The notes below the pieces were generated by a model that saw nothing but the letters and a program-made list of their open reading frames with translations, made no database searches and had not been told where the DNA came from. From CBDDFN01 sp965227065 (GTDB lineage: Bacteria; Pseudomonadota; Alphaproteobacteria; SPJN01), in contig CBDDFN010000009.1 of the NCBI GenBank assembly GCA_965227065.1, forward strand, positions 62,001 to 126,000: a stretch of 64,000 bases of DNA. The letters are read 5' to 3'. Position numbers and translations under genes: made by a program. Position 1 is the stretch's first letter. Every line of letters begins with the position of its first letter. This document shows positions 50,671 through 58,959 of this stretch, piece by piece.

Positions 50671-50697
50671 AGTCTCAGAGAGAGAGTTGTCTGAAAC

Positions 50698-51183
50698 TCA
50701 GTGGAGATTTTGTTTGACGCTGGCGACGGCCTGATCGATCAGGGCGGTGTCTTTGTCGTCGGTCAGATTGCTTTCGATCACGGTGCGGGTTGCCTGAACC
50801 GCGACATTGATCGCAGCATTGCGGACGTCCTGCACGGCCTGGGTTTCGGCCTGGGCGATCTTGTCTTCGGCAAGCTTGGTGCGGCGCTCAATCTGTTCTT
50901 CAAGCGCTTGCTTGGTTTGCTCGGCCAACGCTTTGGCTTCGCGTTCGGCCTGTTCGACAATGTCCTGGGCTTCACGCTCGGCTTCGGCCTGACGGCGCTG
51001 ATACTGGGCGAGCAGGGCTTGCGCCTCTTCGCGCAGCGCACGGGCGTCATCCAGTTCTTTTTCAATCCGTTGTGACCGATCATCCAGCGCCTTGGCGGCA
51101 AGCTTGGGGACCTTCACATAGATCAGAATGCCGATGAAAATGACAAAGGCGAGGGCTGCCCAATCTGAATCAGTCAGGGTCAT
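50698..51183 (-). CDS. atpF: ATP synthase Fo subunit b
   Basis: The 161-residue peripheral-stalk subunit. A single membrane helix (SDWAALAFVIFIGILIYVKV) is followed by a long charged coiled coil (ALDDRSQRIEKELDDARALR and REEAQALLAQYQRRQAEAE). As usual in alphaproteobacteria, this b pairs with b' encoded just upstream. The start overlaps the b' stop by 4 bp. The F1 genes are not in the window. A terminator lies 28 bp beyond its stop. Confidence 0.95.
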   Translation of the reverse strand: MTLTDSDWAALAFVIFIGILIYVKVPKLAAKALDDRSQRIEKELDDARALREEAQALLAQYQRRQAEAEREAQDIVEQAEREAKALAEQTKQALEEQIERRTKLAEDKIAQAETQAVQDVRNAAINVAVQATRTVIESNLTDDKDTALIDQAVASVKQNLH

Positions 51184-51770
51184 GCTGCGTCTCCCTTGGC
51201 GAGCGCGGCATCAACCGCTTGATTGATCTGATCGGCATTGGCGTCGCCGGTCAGGCGGCTGACAAGCTCTTGCGCGACATCGGCGGCAACGGTTTTGACA
51301 TGGGCCATGGCCTCGGTCTTGGTCGCTTCGATGCTGGCCTGCGCTTGCGCCAACTTGGTTTCAAGGGCGGCTTCCAGCGCCTCGCGCTCGGCCTGGGTTT
51401 CTTTGGCCAGACGATCGCGGGTCTCGGCTGCGATTTCGACGGCTTTGGCACGCGCATCGGCGAGGGCGGCTTCATAAGCCTCCAGCGCGTCATCGGCCTC
51501 TTTTTTCAGCCGTTCAGCCGAATCGAGATCTTCAGCCAGCTTGTTGCGGCGCTCGGCAATCACCTGGCCGATGCGCGGCAGCGCAATCTTCGACATCACG
51601 ATATAAAGCGCGATGAAGGTGATGGCGAGCCAGACAAGCTGAGGCGCGAAGTCTTCGACGACAAATTGCGGCATGCCGCCCCCGCCATGCGCATCGGCAT
51701 GGCCGGTTTCGGCATGAAGTGCGTCGGTGCCATGCTCGGCCGGCATATGGTCTGTGTCAGTTTTTGCCAC
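51180..51770 (-). CDS. ATP synthase Fo subunit b'
   Basis: A 196-residue b' subunit with an N-terminal acidic/His-rich stretch (MPAEHGTDALHAETGHADAH), a membrane helix (LVWLAITFIALYIVMSKIAL) and a coiled coil of alternating Ala, Glu and Lys (LAEDLDSAERLKKEADDALE). The N-terminal extension (about 40 residues before the helix) is longer than in b. Two hairpins lie between atpE and this gene. Found in alphaproteobacteria as a second, duplicated b subunit (often called atpG or atpF2). Confidence 0.92.
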   Translation of the reverse strand: MAKTDTDHMPAEHGTDALHAETGHADAHGGGGMPQFVVEDFAPQLVWLAITFIALYIVMSKIALPRIGQVIAERRNKLAEDLDSAERLKKEADDALEAYEAALADARAKAVEIAAETRDRLAKETQAEREALEAALETKLAQAQASIEATKTEAMAHVKTVAADVAQELVSRLTGDANADQINQAVDAALAKGDAA

Positions 51771-51793
51771 TGTCCCACACCTTTAAATTTTGC

Positions 51794-51842
51794 GCCGGTT
51801 TAAACGAACCGGCAATCGCCGGGCCGGGGCGAACCCCGGCCC
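51794..51842 (-). other. Two hairpins between atpE and the b' gene
   Basis: On the minus strand the order is: stem GGGCCGGGG-TTCG-CCCCGGCCC at 51821-51842 (9 bp, perfect), then GCCGGTT-N6-AACCGGC at 51794-51813 (7 bp, perfect). No U-run follows either. Placed 27 bp after the atpE stop, they could stabilise the atpI-B-E part of the message or lower read-through into b', in line with the high copy number of subunit c. Confidence 0.7.
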
Positions 51843-51868
51843 AATCAGTGATGATCGGTGTCGCGTCT

Positions 51869-52111
51869 TTAGACGGCGAACAGAATGATCATCGCGACCA
51901 CGAAGCCAAACAGGCCGGTCGCTTCGGCAAGCGCAAAGCCGAGAAGCAGGTTCGAGAACTGCGCCTGGGCGGCTGACGGGTTGCGCATGGCGGCCGTCAG
52001 ATAGTTGCCGAAGATGTTACCGATGGCCATACCGGCACCGGCGAGGGCGAAGGAAGCGGCGATACCCGCACCGATCATTTTGCCGAATTCGGCTGCTGCT
52101 GCTGCGTCCAT
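51869..52111 (-). CDS. atpE: ATP synthase Fo subunit c
   Basis: The 80-residue proteolipid that forms the rotor ring. Two membrane helices are joined by the polar loop R43-N-P45. The ion-binding carboxylate is E63 in FALAEATGLFGF. The first helix has the Gly/Ala-rich packing motif (GAGIAASFALAGAGMAIG). The lack of a Na+ motif (no Gln/Ser pair in the usual positions) predicts proton coupling. AAAGGAG precedes its ATG. Hairpins follow it. Confidence 0.97.
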   Translation of the reverse strand: MDAAAAAEFGKMIGAGIAASFALAGAGMAIGNIFGNYLTAAMRNPSAAQAQFSNLLLGFALAEATGLFGFVVAMIILFAV

Positions 52112-52178
52112 TGTGTTGCTCCTTTGGATGCGAACGAATTGTTGAGCGTCAGTATTTTAAATCACCGTGGCGCTGGCC

Positions 52179-52937
52179 TTAGTGATCGTGAAGGTGAAGT
52201 GCATCGTGAAGATAGATGCACGTCAGAACGGCGAACACATAGGCCTGAAGGAAGGCGACAAGCACCTCAAGGCCCGTCAGCGCCACCGCGAAGAACAGGG
52301 GGAAAATCCCAAGTGCCGGACCCATCAACACCGCAAAGCCGGCAAACACTTTAAGGATCGAGTGACCCGCCAGCATGTTGGCGAACAGACGAACCGACAG
52401 GCTGATCGGGCGCGACAGGTACGAAATCATTTCAATCAAGATGATCAGCGGCAACAGCACGATCGGCAGGCCCTTGGGCGCAAACAGCGTCAGCCAGCGG
52501 GGGCCGTGCTTGATGATGCCGATCAGCGTCACACCGACAAAGACCATGGCTGCAAGGCCGAAGGTCACGATGATGTGGCTGGTTGCCGTGAAGGAATAAG
52601 GCAGCATCCCGAACATGTTGCAGGTCAGGATGAAGATGAAGAGGGTGAAGATGAAGGGGAAGTAGCGCTCGCCGCCGTGGCCGACAATGTCTTTCATCAT
52701 ATTGGCGATGAATTCATAGGCGAGTTCGGACACCGACTGGGCGCGGCTGGGGACCAGCGCCTTCTGGCGCACCGACAGGATCAGGAACAGGCTGGCTGCG
52801 GTGATGGCAAGCACCATCCACAAGGCAGAGTTGGTGAACGAGGCATCAATGCCGCCAATCTCCAGATTGAACAAACGCTGGATCTGGAACTGGTGCATCG
52901 GATCGATGCCGCCACCTGCTGCAAGCAAATTCGCCAT
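52179..52937 (-). CDS. atpB: ATP synthase Fo subunit a
   Basis: A 252-residue polytopic stator subunit carrying the proton half-channels. The essential Arg is in SLSVRLFANMLAGHSILK. The C-terminal LTGLEVLVAFLQAYVFAVL supplies conserved Glu/Gln residues. The start at 52937 (MANLLAAGGGIDPMHQF) has GAAGAGGA eight bases upstream; a longer frame to 53150 covers atpI sequence in another reading frame. The gene is 74 bp after atpI and 67 bp before atpE. Confidence 0.97.
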   Translation of the reverse strand: MANLLAAGGGIDPMHQFQIQRLFNLEIGGIDASFTNSALWMVLAITAASLFLILSVRQKALVPSRAQSVSELAYEFIANMMKDIVGHGGERYFPFIFTLFIFILTCNMFGMLPYSFTATSHIIVTFGLAAMVFVGVTLIGIIKHGPRWLTLFAPKGLPIVLLPLIILIEMISYLSRPISLSVRLFANMLAGHSILKVFAGFAVLMGPALGIFPLFFAVALTGLEVLVAFLQAYVFAVLTCIYLHDALHLHDH

Positions 52938-53011
52938 GCTCGCGTCCTCTTCGCTTAAAGGCGGCAAGCTGACCCGCTCACCGCCGAACCCCACAGACTT
53001 CAAAAAAGGCC

Positions 53012-53359
53012 TTACCGGTCGGACGTATCGTCCATTGGCTCGGCGTTTTCCGCATTCATTGCCCGTGCGCTGCGGAACACATTGGTGATCCCTGCTGCCG
53101 TTCCCAGTGCAAAAAACACCAGGAGCATCAAAGGCGAGGTCTCCATCCACCGATCGAGGCCATAGCCTATGACTGTCCCCACCAACACGGCAGCAACCAG
53201 ATCGGTTCCCAGCCGGAAGGCAATGCTCATGGCCGAACCGCGCTCGGTCTGGTCCATTTGGGGTGGCGCATTGGGATCGGGTAGACCCGCATCGTCACGT
53301 GCCTTGTTGAGGCGGTTTGCCAGCTCATCAAGCGGGGCTTTGTCGTCTTGGTCAGCCAT
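53012..53359 (-). CDS. atpI: ATP synthase protein I
   Basis: A 115-residue protein of the AtpI family, a putative assembly factor or Mg channel for the c ring. It has an acidic N-terminal tail with an amphipathic helix (LDELANRLNKARDDAGLPDP), two membrane helices (TDLVAAVLVGTVIGYGLDRW and SPLMLLVFFALGTAAGITNV) and a polar end. The start at 53359 is MADQDDK with AGGATGAGA upstream. It is the first gene of the Fo operon. Confidence 0.9.
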   Translation of the reverse strand: MADQDDKAPLDELANRLNKARDDAGLPDPNAPPQMDQTERGSAMSIAFRLGTDLVAAVLVGTVIGYGLDRWMETSPLMLLVFFALGTAAGITNVFRSARAMNAENAEPMDDTSDR

Positions 53360-53476
53360 CTCGTGTCTCATCCTGATGTGCACGGGCTTTTACTCGTACA
53401 CGGATTTGACACCAAAGCCGTCAAAACAGTCCCCCGCGCGGAGTGTGCGCGCCAGCCCATTACAAGGCGCGCGCAC

Positions 53477-53504
53477 CATATGACGGCGGTTCAAGACCGG
53501 TCAA
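53477..53504 (-). promoter_or_regulatory. Possible promoter of the atp operon
   Basis: On the minus strand TTGACC (plus 53499-53504) and CATATG (plus 53477-53482) are 16 bp apart, about 118 bp before the atpI ATG. The -10 is imperfect. A GC-rich palindrome at 53561-53579 (GCGCGGCG-ATC-CGCCGCGC) between the upstream gene and this promoter probably ends the transcript of the gene at 53584-54066. Confidence 0.35.
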
Positions 53505-53560
53505 GCAATGGGGTGGGGGGTGGTTGGGGTTAAGGTGTTGATTTTATTGGTATACAGCCA

Positions 53561-53579
53561 GCGCGGCGATCCGCCGCGC
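53561..53579 (-). terminator. Hairpin after the secreted CigR-like gene
   Basis: A perfect 8-bp stem GCGCGGCG at 53561-53568 with CGCCGCGC at 53572-53579 and an ATC loop, 4 bp after the stop codon of the upstream minus-strand gene. There is no U-run. Confidence 0.55.
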
Positions 53580-53583
53580 GTTG

Positions 53584-54066
53584 TTACCGGACAACGTGAG
53601 CAATTACATCAAGAACCCGGCCCGAATCCCGCTCGATCAAAACCAGATGAGAGCCAAACAGAACAATTTCGGTGTGGGTGCGGTCGTTTAACTGCCGCTT
53701 CAGCGCTTTGGGTGGTTTGCCAGCTGAGGAGAGGTTGCGCAGTACATCACCGGCCTTGATACCGGCGGGCGCGTGCCGGGCCAGCGCATCGCGATAGGCG
53801 CGCGGCTCTTTCCCGCCATGGCTGACGCGGGTGCGTTCAAAATCGTCGGTATAGGGGCTGTAACTGTCGCGATGCAGATCGCGTTTGGTCTTGTGGCTGG
53901 GAACATCGGAATACCACTCATAATGCCCGAAAATGGCGGCCCGCTCGTTCGGGGTGAAGCTTGCGTGATCGCGGTCATATGTGTCGGCGCGCAGCTCCGG
54001 CAGCGCGACGGCCGGGGCTGCAAATCCAAAGGTCAGAACGATGGACACAATGAGATGTTTCATCAT
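53584..54066 (-). CDS. Small secreted protein with RcnB/CigR-like C-terminal domain
   Basis: A 160-residue exported protein. The signal peptide is MKHLIVSIVLTFGFAAPAVA. The mature N-terminal part is rich in charged residues (HKTKRDLHRDSYSPYTDD). The C-terminal 60 residues (GIKAGDVLRNLSSAGKPPKA, then EIVLFGSHLVLIERDSGRVL followed by DVIAHVVR) resemble the small beta domain of the RcnB/CigR families (phrase 'VLDII..V' at the end). Members are periplasmic and have varied roles in metal efflux or virulence regulation. Function here is unknown. It lies 49 bp after smc. Confidence 0.55.
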   Translation of the reverse strand: MMKHLIVSIVLTFGFAAPAVALPELRADTYDRDHASFTPNERAAIFGHYEWYSDVPSHKTKRDLHRDSYSPYTDDFERTRVSHGGKEPRAYRDALARHAPAGIKAGDVLRNLSSAGKPPKALKRQLNDRTHTEIVLFGSHLVLIERDSGRVLDVIAHVVR

Positions 54067-54114
54067 GGCGCGATGATAATGGACATCGGGCGCAAATCAA
54101 ATTCGATTCGCGCC

Positions 54115-57100
54115 TTATTCGGCGGCCAGCAATTCTTCTGCCGCATTCAGGTTCACCGACACCAATTGCGAAACCCCGCGTTCGGCCATGGTCACGCCGA
54201 ACAGCCGGTGCATGCGCGCCATGGTCACCGCATGGTGGGTGATGATCAAAAAGCGCGTGCCGGTTTCCTCGCCAATTTTTTCCACCAGATTACAGAAACG
54301 GTCGACATTGGCGTCATCAAGCGGGGCGTCAACCTCATCGAGCACACAGATGGGGGAGGGGTTGGTCAGGAAGACCGCAAAGATCAGCGCCAGCGCGGTC
54401 AGCGCCTGCTCGCCGCCTGACAATAGCGTCATGACCTGCAATTTCTTGCCCGGCGGTGAGGCATAGATTTCAAGGCCGGCCGCCAACGGATCATCGCTTT
54501 CGACAAATTCAAGATGCGCTTCGCCGCCGCCGAACAGCTCGGTAAACAGGCGCGAGAATTTCTCATTGACCGACGTAAACGCCGTTGTCAGCCGCTCGCG
54601 GCCCTCACGATTGAGACTTGCTATGCCGCCGCGCAGCCGGTGGATCGCCGTCTCAAGGTCCTGGCGTTCCTGCAACATGCCTTCGATCTGTTCGGTCAGC
54701 TCCTGGGCTTCTTCGTCGGCCCGCAGATTGACTGCACCAAGATTTTCGCGCTCACGTTTGAGTTTTTCGAGCTTGTCTTCGATGCCGGACAGCGGCGGCA
54801 ATTCCTGATCGGGATCATGTTCGGCCTGGGCCAGCGCCTCACGCGCCTGACAGCCCAGCACGTCGTGAATGCGCGCAGCCGCATCGGCCATGCGTTCTTC
54901 GCCACCTTCAACAGTGGCGGCAAATTTGGCGCGGATTTCGCGCGCTTCGCCCAGCCGTTCCTGCACATTTTTGGCGCCCTTGTCGGCGTCGTTCAGTTTT
55001 GTTTCCGCCTCGGCCAACTGATCGGCGGCGGCACCGCGGGCGGCTTCGGCCTCGCGGATCGTGTCCATCAGCTGATTGCGTTTTTGTTCAAGCTCGGCGG
55101 GGCGGTTTTCAAGCGCGGTCCGCTCAGCCGTTACCTCGGACTGGCGCGTCTTCAATGCCTCGACATGGCCGTTAGCCTCGGTGTGCCGCTTTTGCCAGTC
55201 TTCCAACTCGCGCGTGATGGTTTTCAGGCGTTCCGCGCGCGCCTCGGCTTCGCGCTTGTGGCCCATATGGGCGGACCGGGCCTCGGCCAGTTCGGCCCGC
55301 AGGGCTTCAAGCTCCTGGCGCAGACCGGCAATGGCCTCGTTGAGATCATGGGCGGGTTCAAGACCACCAAGGCCGGTTTGCGCTTCGCTCAACCGGCCCA
55401 GCGTTTCACCCCGGTCGGCGGACAGGCGGTCTTGCTGATCGGTCAGCGAAGACAGGCGCGTGGTGCGCTTGGCGTTGATCTGTTCGGCTTCGGCCAGCGC
55501 GCGGCGGGCCTTGGCGAGCGCGTCCTCGGCAATGCGGCGGTCGGCGCGGGCTTCCTTGTCGTTCTGAGTTGCGTCCATGGCGGCAACGCGCGCTTCATCA
55601 TGGGCGTTTTGCGCATCTTCGACCGCGCGGTCGGCGGCGGCGCGCTCCACCCGCACATCGGCGAGGCGGTTTTTCTGCTCCAGCCGTTTGGCGGCTGCGG
55701 TGGGCGCTTCGGCAGCAGCCGTCAGCCCATCCCAGCGCCACAGATCACCTTTGCGGGTTACGAGCCGCTGGCCCTGGGCCAGTTGGGGCGCAAGCGCGCG
55801 GCCCTGTTCGGCCGTCTCAACCAGGCCGGTCTGGCCAAGCCGCCGGCTGAGCGCATCGGGCGCTTTGACAAATTGGCTGAGCGGGGTTGCCCCTTCGGGC
55901 AGGCCACGGGCGGTTTGCAGCGGGCCAAGATCACGCCAATGGGCCGGTGCGCTGTCATCAAGGGGCAGGTCGAGATCATCCCCAAGCGCGGCCCCCAATG
56001 CGGTTTCATAACCCGGGGTCACCTCAACCAGATCGACCAGCGGCGCGGCGGCACCTGCGGCCTGAACCGCCAGCAGATTGGACAGGGCCTGTTCTTCGGC
56101 TTTGAGTTTGTGGGCAGTGGCGCGGACGTCGGACAGCGTGTCGCGTTTTTGTTGCTCTTCCTGCTCAGCGCGGGCGCGGACGTCCTCGGCGCGTGATTGC
56201 GCCTCAAGCGTGGTTTCAATCGCAGCTTCGGCTTCAACCATGCGGGTCTTGGCCGCCGCCAAGGCCGCATCATTTTGCATTTCGGCTTCAAGCTTGGTGC
56301 GGTCTTCGGCGATCGTGTGCAACTGGCTGTCGAGCCGGTCGCGGCGGGCTTCGGCCTCGCGGATTTCGCGTTCAAAGCTTGAGCGGCGGGCGGTCAGTGC
56401 GGCCGCCTTTTCGGTCATGCCGCCCAGCCGGTCTTCGGCGCCGCGTACCCGGTTGGCCGCCTCTTCGACGCGGGTTTGTGCATTGGCGAGGGTTTGGGAT
56501 TCAGAATTTTGCGCCGCTTCAAGCCGGGTCTTTTCATCGCCCAGACGTTCGATCGCATCATGGGCATCGCGCACCCGCAGGCCCTCACGCTCCAGATCCG
56601 ATTGCAACTGGTCGAGCCGCGCGGCCAGTTCGGCCATTTTGGCCTTGGCGCGTTCTTCTTCCTGGGCGAGCGTGTCGCGTTCCACCGCCAGCCGGTGCAG
56701 TTTTGCGGCCGCCTCAGCCTCGGCTTCGCGCAGGGGCGGCAACGCCATTTGCGCCTCGGCCTGTTCGCGGCTTTTCTGGGCGGCTTCTTCGGTCAGTTGG
56801 GCGACGGCCTGCTCGGCTTCGCGCAGGCCATGCTTGGCTTTTTCAACACCGTCTTTGGCTTCGGCCCATTTGAGGTGCAAAACCATGGCTTCGGCGCGGC
56901 GGATATGGCCTTGCAGATTGCGGTAGCGGGTGGCCTGACGGGCCTGACGCTTGAGCGATCCCAACTGGGTTTCAAGCTGGCCGATCACATCATCGAGCCG
57001 GGTTAGATTGGTTTCCGCACCCTTGAGGCGCAGCTCGGCTTCGTGGCGGCGCGAATGCAGCCCTGTAATGCCGGCCGCTTCTTCCAGGATGGCGCGGCGG

Positions 57101-57579
57101 TCTTTGGGCTTGGCTGAAATCAGTGCGCCGACGCGGCCCTGGCTGACCAGGGCGGGCGAATGTGCGCCGGTTGAGCTGTCGGCAAACAGGAGCTGGACGT
57201 CTCGGGCGCGCACATCCTGACCATTGACCCGATAGGCCGATCCGGCATCGCGTTCAATGCGGCGGGAAATTTCCAGCAAATCACTGTCATTGAAGGCCGC
57301 CGGGGCGGTGCGGTCTTCATTTTCAAGCGCAATCATCACCTCGGCCATATTGCGGGCGGGCCGGTTGGTGGTGCCCGCAAAGATGACATCTTCCATGCCG
57401 GTGCCGCGCATGCTTTTGGGGCTGGTTTCACCCATCGCCCAGCGCAGCGCTTCAACCAGATTGGATTTGCCGCAGCCATTGGGGCCGATAACGCCGGTCA
57501 GGCCCGGTTCGATCAGTAGTTCGGTCGGCTCGACAAAGCTTTTGAAACCGGCCAGCCGCAATTTTGCAAATTGAACCAT
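54115..57579 (-). CDS. smc: Chromosome segregation protein SMC
   Basis: A 1154-residue SMC ATPase of condensin type. Walker A is G32-P-N-G-C-G-K-S-N40 in the N-terminal head. Two very long coiled coils flank a hinge at about residues 510-640 (containing PLVDLVEVTPGYETALGAAL). The C-terminal head has the signature LLSGGEQALTALALIF and Walker B ICVLDEVDAPLDDANVDRF. It organises and segregates replicated chromosomes with ScpA/ScpB, which are not in the window. The start is 10 bp after the dsbA stop, so they are co-transcribed with dciA. Confidence 0.97.
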   Translation of the reverse strand: MVQFAKLRLAGFKSFVEPTELLIEPGLTGVIGPNGCGKSNLVEALRWAMGETSPKSMRGTGMEDVIFAGTTNRPARNMAEVMIALENEDRTAPAAFNDSDLLEISRRIERDAGSAYRVNGQDVRARDVQLLFADSSTGAHSPALVSQGRVGALISAKPKDRRAILEEAAGITGLHSRRHEAELRLKGAETNLTRLDDVIGQLETQLGSLKRQARQATRYRNLQGHIRRAEAMVLHLKWAEAKDGVEKAKHGLREAEQAVAQLTEEAAQKSREQAEAQMALPPLREAEAEAAAKLHRLAVERDTLAQEEERAKAKMAELAARLDQLQSDLEREGLRVRDAHDAIERLGDEKTRLEAAQNSESQTLANAQTRVEEAANRVRGAEDRLGGMTEKAAALTARRSSFEREIREAEARRDRLDSQLHTIAEDRTKLEAEMQNDAALAAAKTRMVEAEAAIETTLEAQSRAEDVRARAEQEEQQKRDTLSDVRATAHKLKAEEQALSNLLAVQAAGAAAPLVDLVEVTPGYETALGAALGDDLDLPLDDSAPAHWRDLGPLQTARGLPEGATPLSQFVKAPDALSRRLGQTGLVETAEQGRALAPQLAQGQRLVTRKGDLWRWDGLTAAAEAPTAAAKRLEQKNRLADVRVERAAADRAVEDAQNAHDEARVAAMDATQNDKEARADRRIAEDALAKARRALAEAEQINAKRTTRLSSLTDQQDRLSADRGETLGRLSEAQTGLGGLEPAHDLNEAIAGLRQELEALRAELAEARSAHMGHKREAEARAERLKTITRELEDWQKRHTEANGHVEALKTRQSEVTAERTALENRPAELEQKRNQLMDTIREAEAARGAAADQLAEAETKLNDADKGAKNVQERLGEAREIRAKFAATVEGGEERMADAAARIHDVLGCQAREALAQAEHDPDQELPPLSGIEDKLEKLKRERENLGAVNLRADEEAQELTEQIEGMLQERQDLETAIHRLRGGIASLNREGRERLTTAFTSVNEKFSRLFTELFGGGEAHLEFVESDDPLAAGLEIYASPPGKKLQVMTLLSGGEQALTALALIFAVFLTNPSPICVLDEVDAPLDDANVDRFCNLVEKIGEETGTRFLIITHHAVTMARMHRLFGVTMAERGVSQLVSVNLNAAEELLAAE

Positions 57580-57589
57580 GATCGCCCCC

Positions 57590-58294
57590 TTAGTTCAGCG
57601 CGTCTTTGAGCAGAGGATCGACGGCGTCGGAAAACTCCTTCACGCTCATCACGCCGGTATAGTTTTTGCCATCAATGACCAGGGTGGGGGTGGAGTTGAC
57701 CTTGTGGGTCTTCTCACCCTCTTGCCGGATTTCGACAATGCGCTGGAACAGGGCTTCGTCGGCAAGGCATTGATCAACCGCGTCCTTGCCCATGCCGCCG
57801 ATGGCGGCGATGCTTTCAAGCTCGCTGCGGATTTTCTGTTCGTCATTGGAAATCCACTGGGCCTGGCGGCGGAACAAAAGATCAGCAAAGGCGAAATATT
57901 TGTCGCCGCCGCAGGAGGCGATCATCGAGGCGCGCGCCGCCCAGATATCAAGCGGGAAAGGGCGGAACTCAATTTTGACGAGGCCCGTATCGACATATTT
58001 TTCCTTGATGCCGGGCAGGCTTTGTGTGTGAAAGCTCGCACAATGCCCGCACGTCATGGAGGCATATTCGATCACTGTAACGGGTGCATCGGCATAGCCC
58101 AGAACCGCAATGCCATTGTCATGGCTTGCCGGCACCGGCCCCGCCCGCTTGGCAGGCCAGTCAGGTTTGGTGCCGGTCTCCACCACCGGTGTGGTTTCGG
58201 TGGCGGATTGGCCCTCTCCGCTCAGCGCGACATAGGCACCGCCGCCTGCAATCAGCAGGCCGATCAAGAGAATGATAACTGTATTTCGTGTCAT
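57590..58294 (-). CDS. DsbA-family thiol:disulfide interchange protein
   Basis: A 234-residue exported protein of the DsbA fold. The N-terminal segment NTVIILLIGLLIAGGGAYVA is a signal anchor or signal peptide. The active-site CXXC is C82-G-H-C85 in YASMTCGHCASFH. The cis-Pro loop is NSTPTLVIDGKNYTG. The order dciA-dsbA-smc is typical of alphaproteobacteria. Since dsbB is not seen here, whether it is an oxidase or isomerase is undetermined. Confidence 0.92.
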   Translation of the reverse strand: MTRNTVIILLIGLLIAGGGAYVALSGEGQSATETTPVVETGTKPDWPAKRAGPVPASHDNGIAVLGYADAPVTVIEYASMTCGHCASFHTQSLPGIKEKYVDTGLVKIEFRPFPLDIWAARASMIASCGGDKYFAFADLLFRRQAQWISNDEQKIRSELESIAAIGGMGKDAVDQCLADEALFQRIVEIRQEGEKTHKVNSTPTLVIDGKNYTGVMSVKEFSDAVDPLLKDALN

Positions 58295-58370
58295 GTCGCG
58301 CAGTCCCTACTACATATAGGGGTGGATTATAGGCAGGAGTCCCAGCCCGGCTCAATCGAACAAATGGCGA

Positions 58371-58937
58371 TCAATCCGACTTATCCACAAGAATCTCGCG
58401 TCCCAGACGGGCCAAAGCGTCTTTCAGGCCTTGATTCTCGATATCCTGCAGGCGGGATTGCAGCGCCGATTCGGCATCAGGGGGCAGTGTCGCAGGGTTC
58501 CGTGGCGGTTTTGGGGCAAAGCCCCGCCCGCCCAGCCGGGCCTGCACCAGCTTGATCTTGCCCACCGCCTTGTAGCCGTAGAACTGGTTGATGCGGGCGA
58601 TGATCTGGGGGCTTGAATGCTCAATCAGCAGGGCCGCCCCCCCTTGCGCGCGGATGGTCAGCACCCCGCCCAGGCTTGCCCCCCGGCCGTAAGCAAGCTT
58701 GACCGGTGCAGCAGACGCGGCGATTTCTGGGCCGACAATATCGGCCCAGCGGCGGATGATCTCGCCGGTGGCAAAACCGCGCTTCTTGAACAAGGGGTCG
58801 GTCAGCTTGGGGATCGAGGCGCCCACCCGGTCAAACTTGCCCCGCCGCCCCTCCCAGCGATTGGCCGGGGCGTCTTTTTGGCCGCTCTTCTTGTTTGTGT
58901 TGGACAAGCCTGTCGCCTTTCGCCAAGGATCAGTCAA
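58371..58937 (-). CDS. DciA-like DUF721 protein
   Basis: A 188-residue protein of the DUF721 family. The DciA-type domain of this family helps load the replicative helicase DnaB in bacteria that lack DnaC. The core runs from about residue 40: IPKLTDPLFKKRGFATGEI, then RRWADIVGPEIAASAAPVKL, ending LLIEHSSPQIIARINQFYGY and AVGKIKLVQ. The N-terminal 40 residues are basic and low-complexity (KKSGQKDAPANRWEGRRGKF), as expected of a DNA-contacting tail. The start at 58937 is the only ATG available upstream; it lies 22 bp from the divergent mutY start. Confidence 0.82.
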   Translation of the reverse strand: MTDPWRKATGLSNTNKKSGQKDAPANRWEGRRGKFDRVGASIPKLTDPLFKKRGFATGEIIRRWADIVGPEIAASAAPVKLAYGRGASLGGVLTIRAQGGAALLIEHSSPQIIARINQFYGYKAVGKIKLVQARLGGRGFAPKPPRNPATLPPDAESALQSRLQDIENQGLKDALARLGREILVDKSD

Positions 58938-58959
58938 ATCCTATCACAGATGTGACCCG

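Larger units (their letters stand above)
50323..50697. other. Intergenic region between gcvPB and atpF with hairpins and a low-GC stretch
   Basis: A 375-bp gap between convergent operons. Near gcvPB is a GC-rich palindromic patch: a stem at 50347-50371 (GGGCGGCGCG with TTTT loop and one bulge), and CCCGCCC-AGG-GGGCGGG at 50365-50381; CGCGCCCG at 50361-50368 can also pair with CGGGCGCG at 50383-50390. These are alternative structures. The middle (about 50425-50596) is visibly more AT-rich and holds one small ORF. GTTGCG-CAG-CGCAAC at 50606-50620 and a 10-bp terminator for the atp operon follow. Confidence 0.55.

Noticed and set aside
54514..56196. A 560-codon plus-strand frame opposite smc
   Set aside because: Antisense shadow of the SMC coiled coil; Gly/Phe/Arg-rich composition without motifs.
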